Shown: one piece after another, positions 1 to 8,290 of the stretch | Layout: the number at the start of each line of letters is the position of its first letter | How positions within the stretch are numbered: the first letter of the stretch is position 1 | Assembly (NCBI GenBank): GCA_013215905.1 | Contig: JABSQI010000061.1 | Span: 1 to 8,290, forward strand | Length of the DNA stretch: 8,290 bases | Origin: Legionellales bacterium | Lineage (GTDB): Bacteria; Pseudomonadota; Gammaproteobacteria; PIVX01 | Direction: 5' to 3' | Notes under the pieces: model-generated | Database searches by the model: none | The model's input: only the letters and a program-made list of their open reading frames with translations | Told to the model about the DNA's origin: nothing | Translations under genes and position numbers: made by a program

Positions 1-118
1 CTGTACCTTTGGTAAAACCAAGAACTAACAATTTTTGTCTGATAATTGGGTCACAGTTATTATATCCTTCGACCGTTAGTCTATTACCTATAGAGACAAG
101 ATTATAATTAATGCTCAT
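1..118 (-). CDS. feoA: Ferrous iron transport protein A, 5' part (runs off the left edge)
   Basis: FeoA is a small cytoplasmic SH3-like protein that works with the FeoB permease in Fe(II) uptake. Only the first 39 codons are in the window; the family is usually about 75-85 residues. The visible protein begins MSINYNLVSIGNRLTVEGY, and residues 27-39 read IRQKLLVLGFTKG T. This matches the FeoA core block, which is YRQKLLSLGMLPGS in the E. coli protein as I recall it. The ATG at 118-116 is chosen because the family domain begins right after it. An in-frame ATG at 172-170 exists, but it lies inside the Fur operator and would add 18 residues without similarity. No Shine-Dalgarno precedes the chosen start. 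A Fur box 41 bp upstream indicates repression by Fe-Fur. feoB would be expected beyond the left edge, but this cannot be seen. Confidence 0.85.
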   Translation of the reverse strand, partial: MSINYNLVSIGNRLTVEGYNNCDPIIRQKLLVLGFTKGT

Positions 119-149
119 TACGTATTTGATTATATAGCTTATTATTAAT

Positions 150-178
150 ATGTTACCATAATTGAGAATCATTCTCAA
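150..178 (-). promoter_or_regulatory. Candidate feoA promoter overlapping the Fur box
   Basis: On the minus strand a -35-like TTGAGA (178-173, inside the Fur box) is followed after 17 bp by a -10-like TAACAT (155-150). This would give a 5' leader of roughly 25 nt before the ATG at 118. A better -10, TATAAT at 134-129, also exists, with a weak -35 (GTAACA, 156-151, 16 bp spacer). It would start transcription only a few bases before the ATG. Either arrangement places the Fur operator over or next to the -35 region. The sequence alone cannot decide between them. Confidence 0.4.
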
Positions 179-181
179 TTA
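159..181. promoter_or_regulatory. Fur box (iron-responsive operator) upstream of feoA
   Basis: This is a perfect inverted repeat of 11 bp arms around a single central C at 170. The core TGAGAATCATTCTCA (163-177) follows the 7-1-7 Fur consensus TGATAATnATTATCA, differing only at one symmetric position in each arm. It lies 41 bp upstream of the feoA start codon and would overlap a candidate -35 element. Binding of Fe-loaded Fur here should shut off ferrous iron import when iron is plentiful. The assignment rests on consensus match plus an iron-uptake target gene, so it is strong although untested. Confidence 0.9.
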
Positions 182-297
182 AAGTTAAAAAATGTTATAT
201 TTTTAGGCGTTTATAGTTTAATTTTGTCTTTATGTGTACTATTTTTCTATCTATATATAATTTTGGTTCTGATTCTGATTGAAACAAAATATTAGAT

Positions 298-403
298 TTA
301 TCCAAATATCTGAAGAATGGATTGAATTAGTTGCTATTAACACACTGATGTATCTATTAAGTCCTGGATAAATGTATTTTTAATAAGTTGAAGATTTGGA
401 TAA
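298..403. repeat. Distant inverted repeat in the intergenic stretch
   Basis: TTATCCAAAT at 298-307 is the exact reverse complement of ATTTGGATAA at 394-403. In addition ATTTATCCA (296-304) is the reverse complement of TGGATAAAT (365-373), so the left arm can pair with either of two right arms. The arms are AT-rich and separated by 57-86 bases, so the pairing could be fortuitous. No transposase or target-site duplication accompanies it. Confidence 0.35.
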
Positions 404-448
404 GTAATGCTCAAATATCGACTAAGAAGTGTATTGCTCTGAAGGTAT

Positions 449-462
449 TAGCTAATTAGCTA
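449..462. repeat. Perfect 14-bp palindrome
   Basis: TAGCTAATTAGCTA is its own reverse complement. It could be a binding site for a dimeric regulator or part of a decayed element. No T-tract follows, so it does not look like a terminator. It lies about 125 bp upstream of the tRNA promoter, too far to overlap it. The function is unknown and it may be chance in such AT-rich DNA. Confidence 0.35.
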
Positions 463-585
463 TCAAACAGGTTGGATACTAAGATATTTTATTCTTAAAT
501 GTTGAATAATTTATGTTATCAATACTAATTAAGATCTAAAAAAAACCATACTTCATTATAGTTTCAGTAAAAAGTGTATAATCTC

Positions 586-614
586 TTGACATTAATAGTT
601 ATAATTTCTAGAAT
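586..614 (+). promoter_or_regulatory. Sigma70-type promoter of the tRNA pair
   Basis: A consensus -35 TTGACA (586-591) is followed by an optimal 17-bp spacer and a -10 TAGAAT (609-614, 5 of 6 matches to TATAAT). Transcription would begin near 621, a few bases before the first tRNA at 629. This is the strongest promoter visible in the window, as expected for a stable-RNA gene. A TATAAT at 600-605 lies only 8 bp from the -35 and is too close to be its partner. Another TATAAT at 577-582 lacks a good -35. Confidence 0.8.
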
Positions 615-628
615 TCCTCATACCGCTA

Positions 629-701
<73 letters not shown>

Positions 702-711
702 GATTATGGAA

Positions 712-786
712 GTCCCCATCGTCTAGTGGTTAGGACATCGCCCTTTCACGGCGAAAACAGGGGTTCGAGTCCCCTTGGGGACGCCA
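712..786 (+). tRNA. tRNA-Glu, anticodon TTC, CCA encoded
   Basis: This is a complete cloverleaf. The acceptor stem pairs GTCCCCA (712-718) with TGGGGAC (776-782), with discriminator G783. The anticodon stem TCGCC/GGCGA frames loop CTTTCAC with anticodon TTC, which reads GAA and GAG. The T arm pairs AGGGG with CCCCT around TTCGAGT. The terminal CCA (784-786) is encoded, unlike in the neighbouring tRNA-Ala. It is the last gene of the two-tRNA transcript, and its 3' end is reused as the 5' arm of the terminator hairpin. Confidence 0.97.
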
Positions 787-812
787 ACTTATATTTGAAT
801 ATTAGTTGGCGT
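781..812 (+). terminator. Hairpin terminator overlapping the 3' end of tRNA-Glu
   Basis: ACGCCAACT (781-789) pairs perfectly with AGTTGGCGT (804-812). After a T:T mismatch the stem continues with five more A/T pairs, closing on a four-base loop (795-798 flanking TG). A short, interrupted T-rich tail follows (TTTATCTT). The first six bases of the 5' arm are the last acceptor base pairs, discriminator and CCA of tRNA-Glu. The hairpin should end the tRNA transcript before serS. Because the T-tract is weak, some read-through into serS is possible. Confidence 0.75.
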
Positions 813-846
813 TTATCTTAATTAATTTTACTATTGGAATAATAGT

Positions 847-2118
847 ATGTTAGATCCAAAATTATTACGTTCTGATTTAGATAGGGTTGCTAGTAATCTT
901 GCAAAGAGAGGTTTTAAGGTAGATGTATCTTTACTTAATTCTTTAGAAAAATCTAGGAAAGAACTTCAAATTAAGGCACAAGAGTTACAAAATAAACGCA
1001 ATACTGTCTCTAAAGAAATAGGCCTTTTAAAACGTCAAAACAAAGAGTGTGATACTTATTTAGAAGAGATGGGGGTAGTTAGCAATAAACTCAAGCTTGT
1101 TGAAAATGAATTAACAAATATAAAAGATAAATTAAAAGAATATTGTTTAACAATTCCAAATATCATTGATGAAAGTGTTCCTGTAGGTAAAGATGAGAAT
1201 GATAATATAGTTATACGTAGTTATGGGGAAAAACCTGTATTTAATTTTTCTCCTAAAGAACATTTAGATTTATCATCAAGTAAGAAACTAATGGATTTTA
1301 GCTCTTCTGCAAATTTATCCGGTTCTAGATTTGTTGTATTGCATAAATCTTTAGCAAAATTACATAGGGTATTAGGCCAGTTTATGTTAGATTTTCATAC
1401 AAAAGAGCATGGCTATGAAGAGGTTTATGTACCTTTTTTAGTTAATAATCTAACAATGGAAAACAGTGGCCAGCTCCCTAAATTTGAAGAAGATGCATTC
1501 AAAATAAATGATACAGATTTGTATCTTATTCCAACCGCTGAAGTACCTGTAACAAATATAGTAGCGGGGAGAATTTTTGATTGTCAGGAATTGCCTCTTA
1601 AGTTTGTGTGTCATACTCCTTGTTTTAGAAAGGAGGCTGGTTCATATGGAAAGGATACAACTGGTATGATAAGACAGCATCAATTTGAGAAAGTAGAATT
1701 AGTTGCAATTACAGAGCCAGATAAATCTGATCAAATGCTAGAAGAATTAACAGGGCATGCTGAGAAGATTTTACAAAAGTTAGAGCTGCCTTATAGGGTG
1801 GTTTCACTTTGCAGTGGTGATATAGGATTTTGTTCACAGAAAACCTATGATTTAGAAGTTTGGCTACCTGGACAGAATAAATATAGAGAAATTTCTTCTT
1901 GTTCAAACTGTGGGGATTTTCAAGCTAGGAGAATGCAAGCTAGAATGAAAATAAATGAAAAACCTACTCTTGCTCATACATTGAATGGTTCAGGATTAGC
2001 TGTAGGTAGAACATTAATTGCTATATTGGAAAATTATCAGTTAGAAAATGGTAATATAAGAATTCCTGAAGCCCTGCTACCTTATTTTGAGCCATTGACC
2101 GAATTGAGTATTGACTAA
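847..2118 (+). CDS. serS: Serine--tRNA ligase (seryl-tRNA synthetase)
   Basis: This cytoplasmic class II aminoacyl-tRNA synthetase charges tRNA-Ser (and tRNA-Sec where present) with serine using ATP. The 423 residues match the usual bacterial length of about 425-430. The start MLDPKLLR is the typical family N terminus. Residues about 25-105 form the charged helical arm that grips the long variable arm of tRNA-Ser. The catalytic domain follows. It has the serine-recognition TAE at 230-232, motif 2 with FRKEAGSYG (260-268) and the following GMIRQHQFEKVE, and motif 3 around GLAVGRTL (383-390), whose Arg388 contacts ATP. All key residues look intact. The start has only a weak Shine-Dalgarno (GGA, 836-838). 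A weak promoter-like pair (TTGGCG 806-811, TACTAT 829-834) lies in the terminator, so expression may come from it or from tRNA read-through. A 108-bp gap separates serS from smc. Confidence 0.98.
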   Translation: MLDPKLLRSDLDRVASNLAKRGFKVDVSLLNSLEKSRKELQIKAQELQNKRNTVSKEIGLLKRQNKECDTYLEEMGVVSNKLKLVENELTNIKDKLKEYCLTIPNIIDESVPVGKDENDNIVIRSYGEKPVFNFSPKEHLDLSSSKKLMDFSSSANLSGSRFVVLHKSLAKLHRVLGQFMLDFHTKEHGYEEVYVPFLVNNLTMENSGQLPKFEEDAFKINDTDLYLIPTAEVPVTNIVAGRIFDCQELPLKFVCHTPCFRKEAGSYGKDTTGMIRQHQFEKVELVAITEPDKSDQMLEELTGHAEKILQKLELPYRVVSLCSGDIGFCSQKTYDLEVWLPGQNKYREISSCSNCGDFQARRMQARMKINEKPTLAHTLNGSGLAVGRTLIAILENYQLENGNIRIPEALLPYFEPLTELSID

Positions 2119-2212
2119 AAAATGCCCACAAAAGTGAAATGTTTTTTACACAGAATATGTAATACTTATCCCAATTCTATTTTTGATGATGTACAATATA
2201 GTACTTTAGATA

Positions 2213-2230
2213 ATGAAAAATAAGATATGA
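2213..2230 (+). other. Possible five-codon minicistron ending at the smc start (ATGA overlap)
   Basis: An ATG at 2213 opens a frame encoding MKNKI and stops at TGA 2228-2230. The stop overlaps the smc start codon in the classic ATGA configuration. If translated, ribosomes ending here could reinitiate on smc, whose own Shine-Dalgarno is poor (only AAG at 2222-2224). There is no clear Shine-Dalgarno before the minicistron either, so it may be chance. Confidence 0.25.
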
Positions 2231-5200
2231 AGCTAAAACAATTAAAAATGACAGGGTTTAAGTCATTTGTAGAAACAACTAAGTTAGTTTTTAAGAATAA
2301 TATAACGGGCGTTGTTGGGCCTAACGGCTGCGGTAAGTCTAATGTAATTGATGCTGTTAAATGGGTCCTTGGAGAAAATTCTGCTAAGAATCTTCGTAGT
2401 GATGGAATGGCAAATGTTATATTCGGTGGTTCAAGCAATCGCAAGCCATCTGGTCAAGCCTCTGTTGAGCTAATATTTGATAATTCCAACGGAAGACTAA
2501 CTGGTGAATATCACTCCTATAGTGAAATTAGTGTTAAAAGGGTAATGAACTCTGATGGAAATTCTACTTATTATTTGAATTCTACAAGATGTCGTCGGAA
2601 AGATATTACAGATGTATTTTTGGGGACAGGATTAGGAGCCAGAAGTTATTCAATTATTGAGCAAGGGGTAATAAGTAAATTTGTTGAGGCTAAACCAGAA
2701 GATTTACGTATTTACATAGAAGAAGCAGCTGGGATTTCAAAGTATAAAGAGCGTAGAAAAGAAACTAATAACAAGATCAATGCAACTCAAGAAAATTTAA
2801 ATAGAATTAATGACTTAAAAGATGAGCTTGGTAGACAACTTGAAAAAATAAAAAAGCAAGCAAATACCGCTGAGAAATATAAATTACTCAAAAAAGAAGA
2901 ACATGAGCTTAGACTAAAACTGCTATCTTTAAAATGGGACTTAATAAATTCTTCCATTGAATCTGTTGAAAAGAAATTTGATGAAAATTCATTAGAGCTT
3001 GAGTCATCTAAGTGCTCTAAAGAAAATATTGATAAAGAACTTACTAATTACCGTGAGCAAGCACAAGAGTTACAGAATGAACAATTTACTATCCAGGAAG
3101 ATCATTACGAAGTAAATTCTCAGATAGCCAAAAAAGAACAAGCTTTAAAATATAATGAAGAACGTAAATCCCAGATATCTAAAGATCTGGAGTTTATTCA
3201 AAAAGAAATTAGTGGTTATCAAAATGAAATAGAGCAAGATAATAAGCAGCTCAGCGTTTTAAAAAATGATTTAGAAGAGGTTCAATCTAACGATAATATT
3301 TTAAATAGTTTCGAAGAGAGTAAAAAACTATATCAATCTATGGATGAGAAAAAACAATTGCTAGAAGAAAAACTTTCAGAAATTACTAAGAAAATTATTG
3401 AACTTGAAAAGACTATAGTTATAGAAGAAGAACGCATAAACCAATTTAATAGTAGGAAGCAAATAATTGATGAGCAAAAAAATAAACTCACTAGTGAGCT
3501 TAGAAGTATTGATCTAGAGGGGGGGGTGAAGGACAAAGAACTATTGTCAATAAATTTATCAGATATAGAAAAAGCTTTTACAGAAAGTAAGCTAAACCTG
3601 GAGAAAACTCAGCAATCTTTAGTCAATTATGAACATGAGCAAGATGAAATTTTGAAATTGGAGAAAGAATTTTCCAATAAATTACAAGACTTAAGTATAG
3701 CTCTTGCAACTTTAGAAGCTGAACAAAAAACTGATGGTAATAATTGCTCAGAAGATATTGATAATTGGTTACAGGAATCTGGTTATTCTCAGAAACCTTT
3801 ATTAAGGGAAACTATCAAGGTTAAACCTGGCTGGGAAAAGGCTTTAGAAGTTGTTTTATCTGATAAATTGCAAGCTATTTGTTTAAATGACTTAACAGAC
3901 TCAATTGAATATCTTGAAACATTTCGTGGAAGTTTAACTATTGTAGGTGAATTAAATGGTAGTGTTGATAATAGAAATACAAATTTAACTCCGCTATATA
4001 CAAAAATAGTAGATCCAGATTCTACAGTTAAGGGATTATTAAAGAATGTATATGTTATAGAAGGTATCCATCTAGCTCGTGATATTTTACCAACTATAAA
4101 TGGTGATGAGAGTTTAGTTACAAGAGATGGAATATGGATACATAAAAATTATATTAAGATCATCAGGCCATCAGATAATAATAATAGTATTCTTATAAGA
4201 CAGCAGCATATTGATGAGAAAAAAAATAGTATTAATGAATTCCAACAGAAAATAGAAAAATTATTAATAGAGCGGCAAGATATATCTTCCAAAATTAAAG
4301 AAGCTAAGAGAATGGTTGAGCTGCATAATGTCGAGAAAGATAGGATATATAAAGAGCGTGTGTCGTTAGAATCTAGGTTACAAAGTAAAAAAATTGAGAT
4401 TGACAATCTTAATAAAAAGCAAGAGCAGATTAAATTATCTTTAAGTGATTTAGAGGAGAGGCTAGGTAGTTTAGCTAATGATATTGATAATACTAACAGA
4501 AATTTATTCCAGACTCAGGAAACATTAAATCCTCTTTTAGATTTAAAAAAATCATTAGAAGATGAAAAATATGAATTTGAAGAAAAATTCTTACAAGCTA
4601 AACATGAATCTGAAGAAGCTTCTGAATTGCAATATAAGCATAATCTTAAGGAGCAAACACTTACTGCAGAGTTAAAGAGCTTTGAAAGGAATATTTCTAG
4701 ATTAAATGAGTTATTAAGTAAATCAGTAAATAAAAAATTATCTATTGAAAAAGAATTAAATAGTGATGATATTAATAGTACTTTGGAAGAAGAACTAGAA
4801 AAATGTTTAAATGATAAGATATATGTTGAAGATAAACTACATAAAGTTCAAACTAATATTGCTAAGATAAGTGAAGTTATTACTGATTTTGAGTCTAAAA
4901 GAACAGAGATAGATTATAAAGTTAATGAATTTAATGAATTATCTCATAAATTTAGTCTTGAGCTTGAAGGATATCGTGTTAAAAGAGCTTCTATTGAAGA
5001 GCAATTAGTTGAATTGGATATTTCTATATCTGATTTTAAACAATACCCAATAGATGGTTTAATAGAAAATGAACTTGCTAGTGAACTACAGAATATTGTT
5101 AAAAAGATAGAAAGATTAGGGCCTATCAATCTTACAGCAATAGATGAATATGCTAGCGAAAAAGAAAGGCATGATTATTACGAACAACAATCAAATGATC

Positions 5201-5724
5201 TAGATGAGGCATTAAAAATATTATTAGATGCAATAAGAAAGATTGATTTAGAAACAAAAAATAGATTTAAAACTACTTATTCAGCTATTAATGATAACTT
5301 TAGAGATTTATTTCCTAAGTTGTTTGGTGGTGGTAAGGCAGAATTATATTTAACTGATAAAAATCTTTTAGAGACAGGCGTTGGGGTTATTGCTAAGCCT
5401 CCTGGAAAAAAGGTATCTAATATTTCTGCATTATCAGGGGGAGAAAAGGCTATGACCGCCGTTGCTTTAGTTTTCTCAATTTTTAAACTAAACCCAGCCC
5501 CGTTTTGTTTATTAGATGAGGTAGATGCCCCTTTAGATGATGCAAATGTATTAAGATTTTGTGAAGTAATTAAAGATATGTCGAAATCAGTACAATTCAT
5601 TGTAATAACGCACAATAAACTTACAATGGAAATGACTGACCAGCTATCTGGGGTTACAATGCAAGAGCCGGGTGTATCTAGGTTAGTTTCTGTAGATATT
5701 GAGGAAGTAATAGATGCAGCATAA
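2227..5724 (+). CDS. smc: Chromosome partition/condensin protein SMC
   Basis: SMC is the ATPase subunit of the bacterial condensin SMC-ScpAB, which loops and segregates replicated DNA on the nucleoid. The 1165 residues are normal for the family. The N-terminal head (about 1-165) carries the Walker A GPNGCGKS at 31-38. Two long coiled-coil arms (about 170-505 and 665-950), rich in E, K, L and N, flank a hinge at about 515-645 that includes the recognisable VTRDGIWI segment. The C-terminal head has signature LSGGEKAMTA starting at residue 1069, then Walker B FCLLDE (1093-1098) with catalytic Glu1098, and the D-loop region DAPLDD. The start MKLKQLKMTGFKSF is the family N terminus, which supports ATG 2227 despite a weak ribosome site. 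It leads the smc-zipA-ligA cluster. Its presence implies a species that relies on SMC rather than MukB. A run of eight G (3519-3526) interrupts otherwise AT-rich codons in the first arm, but the frame stays open. Confidence 0.98.
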   Translation: MKLKQLKMTGFKSFVETTKLVFKNNITGVVGPNGCGKSNVIDAVKWVLGENSAKNLRSDGMANVIFGGSSNRKPSGQASVELIFDNSNGRLTGEYHSYSEISVKRVMNSDGNSTYYLNSTRCRRKDITDVFLGTGLGARSYSIIEQGVISKFVEAKPEDLRIYIEEAAGISKYKERRKETNNKINATQENLNRINDLKDELGRQLEKIKKQANTAEKYKLLKKEEHELRLKLLSLKWDLINSSIESVEKKFDENSLELESSKCSKENIDKELTNYREQAQELQNEQFTIQEDHYEVNSQIAKKEQALKYNEERKSQISKDLEFIQKEISGYQNEIEQDNKQLSVLKNDLEEVQSNDNILNSFEESKKLYQSMDEKKQLLEEKLSEITKKIIELEKTIVIEEERINQFNSRKQIIDEQKNKLTSELRSIDLEGGVKDKELLSINLSDIEKAFTESKLNLEKTQQSLVNYEHEQDEILKLEKEFSNKLQDLSIALATLEAEQKTDGNNCSEDIDNWLQESGYSQKPLLRETIKVKPGWEKALEVVLSDKLQAICLNDLTDSIEYLETFRGSLTIVGELNGSVDNRNTNLTPLYTKIVDPDSTVKGLLKNVYVIEGIHLARDILPTINGDESLVTRDGIWIHKNYIKIIRPSDNNNSILIRQQHIDEKKNSINEFQQKIEKLLIERQDISSKIKEAKRMVELHNVEKDRIYKERVSLESRLQSKKIEIDNLNKKQEQIKLSLSDLEERLGSLANDIDNTNRNLFQTQETLNPLLDLKKSLEDEKYEFEEKFLQAKHESEEASELQYKHNLKEQTLTAELKSFERNISRLNELLSKSVNKKLSIEKELNSDDINSTLEEELEKCLNDKIYVEDKLHKVQTNIAKISEVITDFESKRTEIDYKVNEFNELSHKFSLELEGYRVKRASIEEQLVELDISISDFKQYPIDGLIENELASELQNIVKKIERLGPINLTAIDEYASEKERHDYYEQQSNDLDEALKILLDAIRKIDLETKNRFKTTYSAINDNFRDLFPKLFGGGKAELYLTDKNLLETGVGVIAKPPGKKVSNISALSGGEKAMTAVALVFSIFKLNPAPFCLLDEVDAPLDDANVLRFCEVIKDMSKSVQFIVITHNKLTMEMTDQLSGVTMQEPGVSRLVSVDIEEVIDAA
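3519..3526 (+). repeat. Run of eight G inside smc
   Basis: Eight consecutive G span codons 431-434 (GAG GGG GGG GTG, Glu-Gly-Gly-Val) in the first coiled-coil arm of SMC. Such a tract is striking in an AT-rich gene where glycine is usually GGT or GGA. Homopolymers of this length are prone to polymerase slippage. A change of one base would truncate SMC before the hinge. In this sequence the reading frame is intact through the tract. Confidence 0.95.
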
Positions 5725-5733
5725 GTTTAATTT

Positions 5734-5739
5734 AAAGGA
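5734..5739 (+). promoter_or_regulatory. Shine-Dalgarno of zipA
   Basis: AAAGGA lies 8 bases before ATG 5748, ideal spacing. It is the clearest ribosome binding site in the window and fixes the zipA start. The 23-bp gap after smc contains nothing else, which supports cotranscription. Confidence 0.7.
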
Positions 5740-5747
5740 ATATTAAA

Positions 5748-8290
<2,543 letters not shown>

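Larger units (their letters stand above)
182..585. other. Gene-free AT-rich intergenic stretch
   Basis: I see no convincing coding region on either strand between the feoA operator and the tRNA promoter. The longest suggestive piece is a plus-strand open fragment at about 279-371. It reads in part FIQISEEWIELVAINTLMYL, has no start codon and ends at TAA, and it matches no family I recognise. It could be a decayed gene or transposase remnant, but it is equally compatible with chance. Other features are a TTCTGA tandem pair (267-278), a 14-bp palindrome (449-462), a pair of inverted repeats (298-307 with 394-403), and a run of eight A (538-545). A small RNA gene is possible but no clear promoter-plus-terminator pair supports one. 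Confidence 0.6.

Noticed and set aside
118..172. Upstream in-frame ATG (172-170) as the feoA start
   Set aside because: It lies within the Fur palindrome, and the added residues do not resemble the FeoA N terminus.
279..371. Transposase remnant in the intergenic stretch
   Set aside because: The open fragment is short, has no start codon, and shows no transposase motif I can recognise. It is kept only as a possibility, not as a mobile-element call.
600..605. TATAAT as the -10 of the tRNA promoter
   Set aside because: It is only 8 bp from TTGACA. TAGAAT at 609-614 has the correct 17-bp spacing.
2141..2214. Promoter upstream of smc
   Set aside because: TTTACA (2145-2150) and TTGATG (2183-2188) occur, but no adequate -10 sits at 16-18 bp from either, so I could not support a specific promoter.
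2166..2444. Minus-strand open frame of 92 codons opposite the start of smc
   Set aside because: It overlaps the Walker A coding region of smc in full, has no family resemblance, and is a shadow of the real gene. The other minus-strand frames inside serS, smc, zipA and ligA are rejected for the same reason.
3519..3526. Possible frameshift in smc at the G8 run
   Set aside because: The frame reads through to a complete C-terminal ATPase head with signature and Walker B motifs, so the gene is intact as given.
5277..5615. Minus-strand open frame of 112 codons opposite the SMC C-terminal head
   Set aside because: It mirrors the conserved signature and Walker B codons of smc. The protein is unrecognisable and there is no ribosome site.

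Overview
The window looks like a conserved chromosomal region from an AT-rich gammaproteobacterium. The zipA gene points to Gammaproteobacteria. It lies in the smc-zipA-ligA order found in several gammaproteobacterial groups that use SMC rather than MukBEF. The strong A/T bias and the character of the SerS, SMC and LigA proteins recall the Francisella/Piscirickettsia side of the class. That placement is inference; no search could be run.

Layout from left to right: (a) The 5' end of a ferrous-iron transport gene, feoA, lies on the minus strand and runs off the left edge. A near-perfect Fur operator (159-181) sits just upstream of it. (b) About 400 bases of AT-rich sequence hold no convincing gene, only a 14-bp palindrome, weak long-range inverted repeats and a short open fragment. 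(c) A good sigma70-type promoter (586-614) drives two tandem tRNA genes, tRNA-Ala(GGC) and tRNA-Glu(TTC). They are closed by a hairpin terminator whose 5' arm is the 3' end of tRNA-Glu. (d) serS encodes seryl-tRNA synthetase. (e) smc, zipA and ligA follow on the plus strand, with only 23 and 17 bp between successive genes, so they are probably one operon. ligA is cut off by the right edge after 535 codons.

The gene content is housekeeping. The tRNAs and SerS serve translation. SMC organises and segregates the chromosome, ZipA anchors FtsZ to the membrane at the division site, and LigA seals Okazaki fragments and repair nicks. The operon therefore joins chromosome maintenance to cell division. 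FeoA on the other strand belongs to an independent, iron-controlled unit.

I found no mobile element, CRISPR array, phage gene or unknown multi-gene system. The points worth a second look are small: a run of eight G inside smc, the tRNA/terminator overlap, a five-codon minicistron touching the smc start, the absence of a Shine-Dalgarno before ligA, and the gene-free stretch between feoA and the tRNAs.
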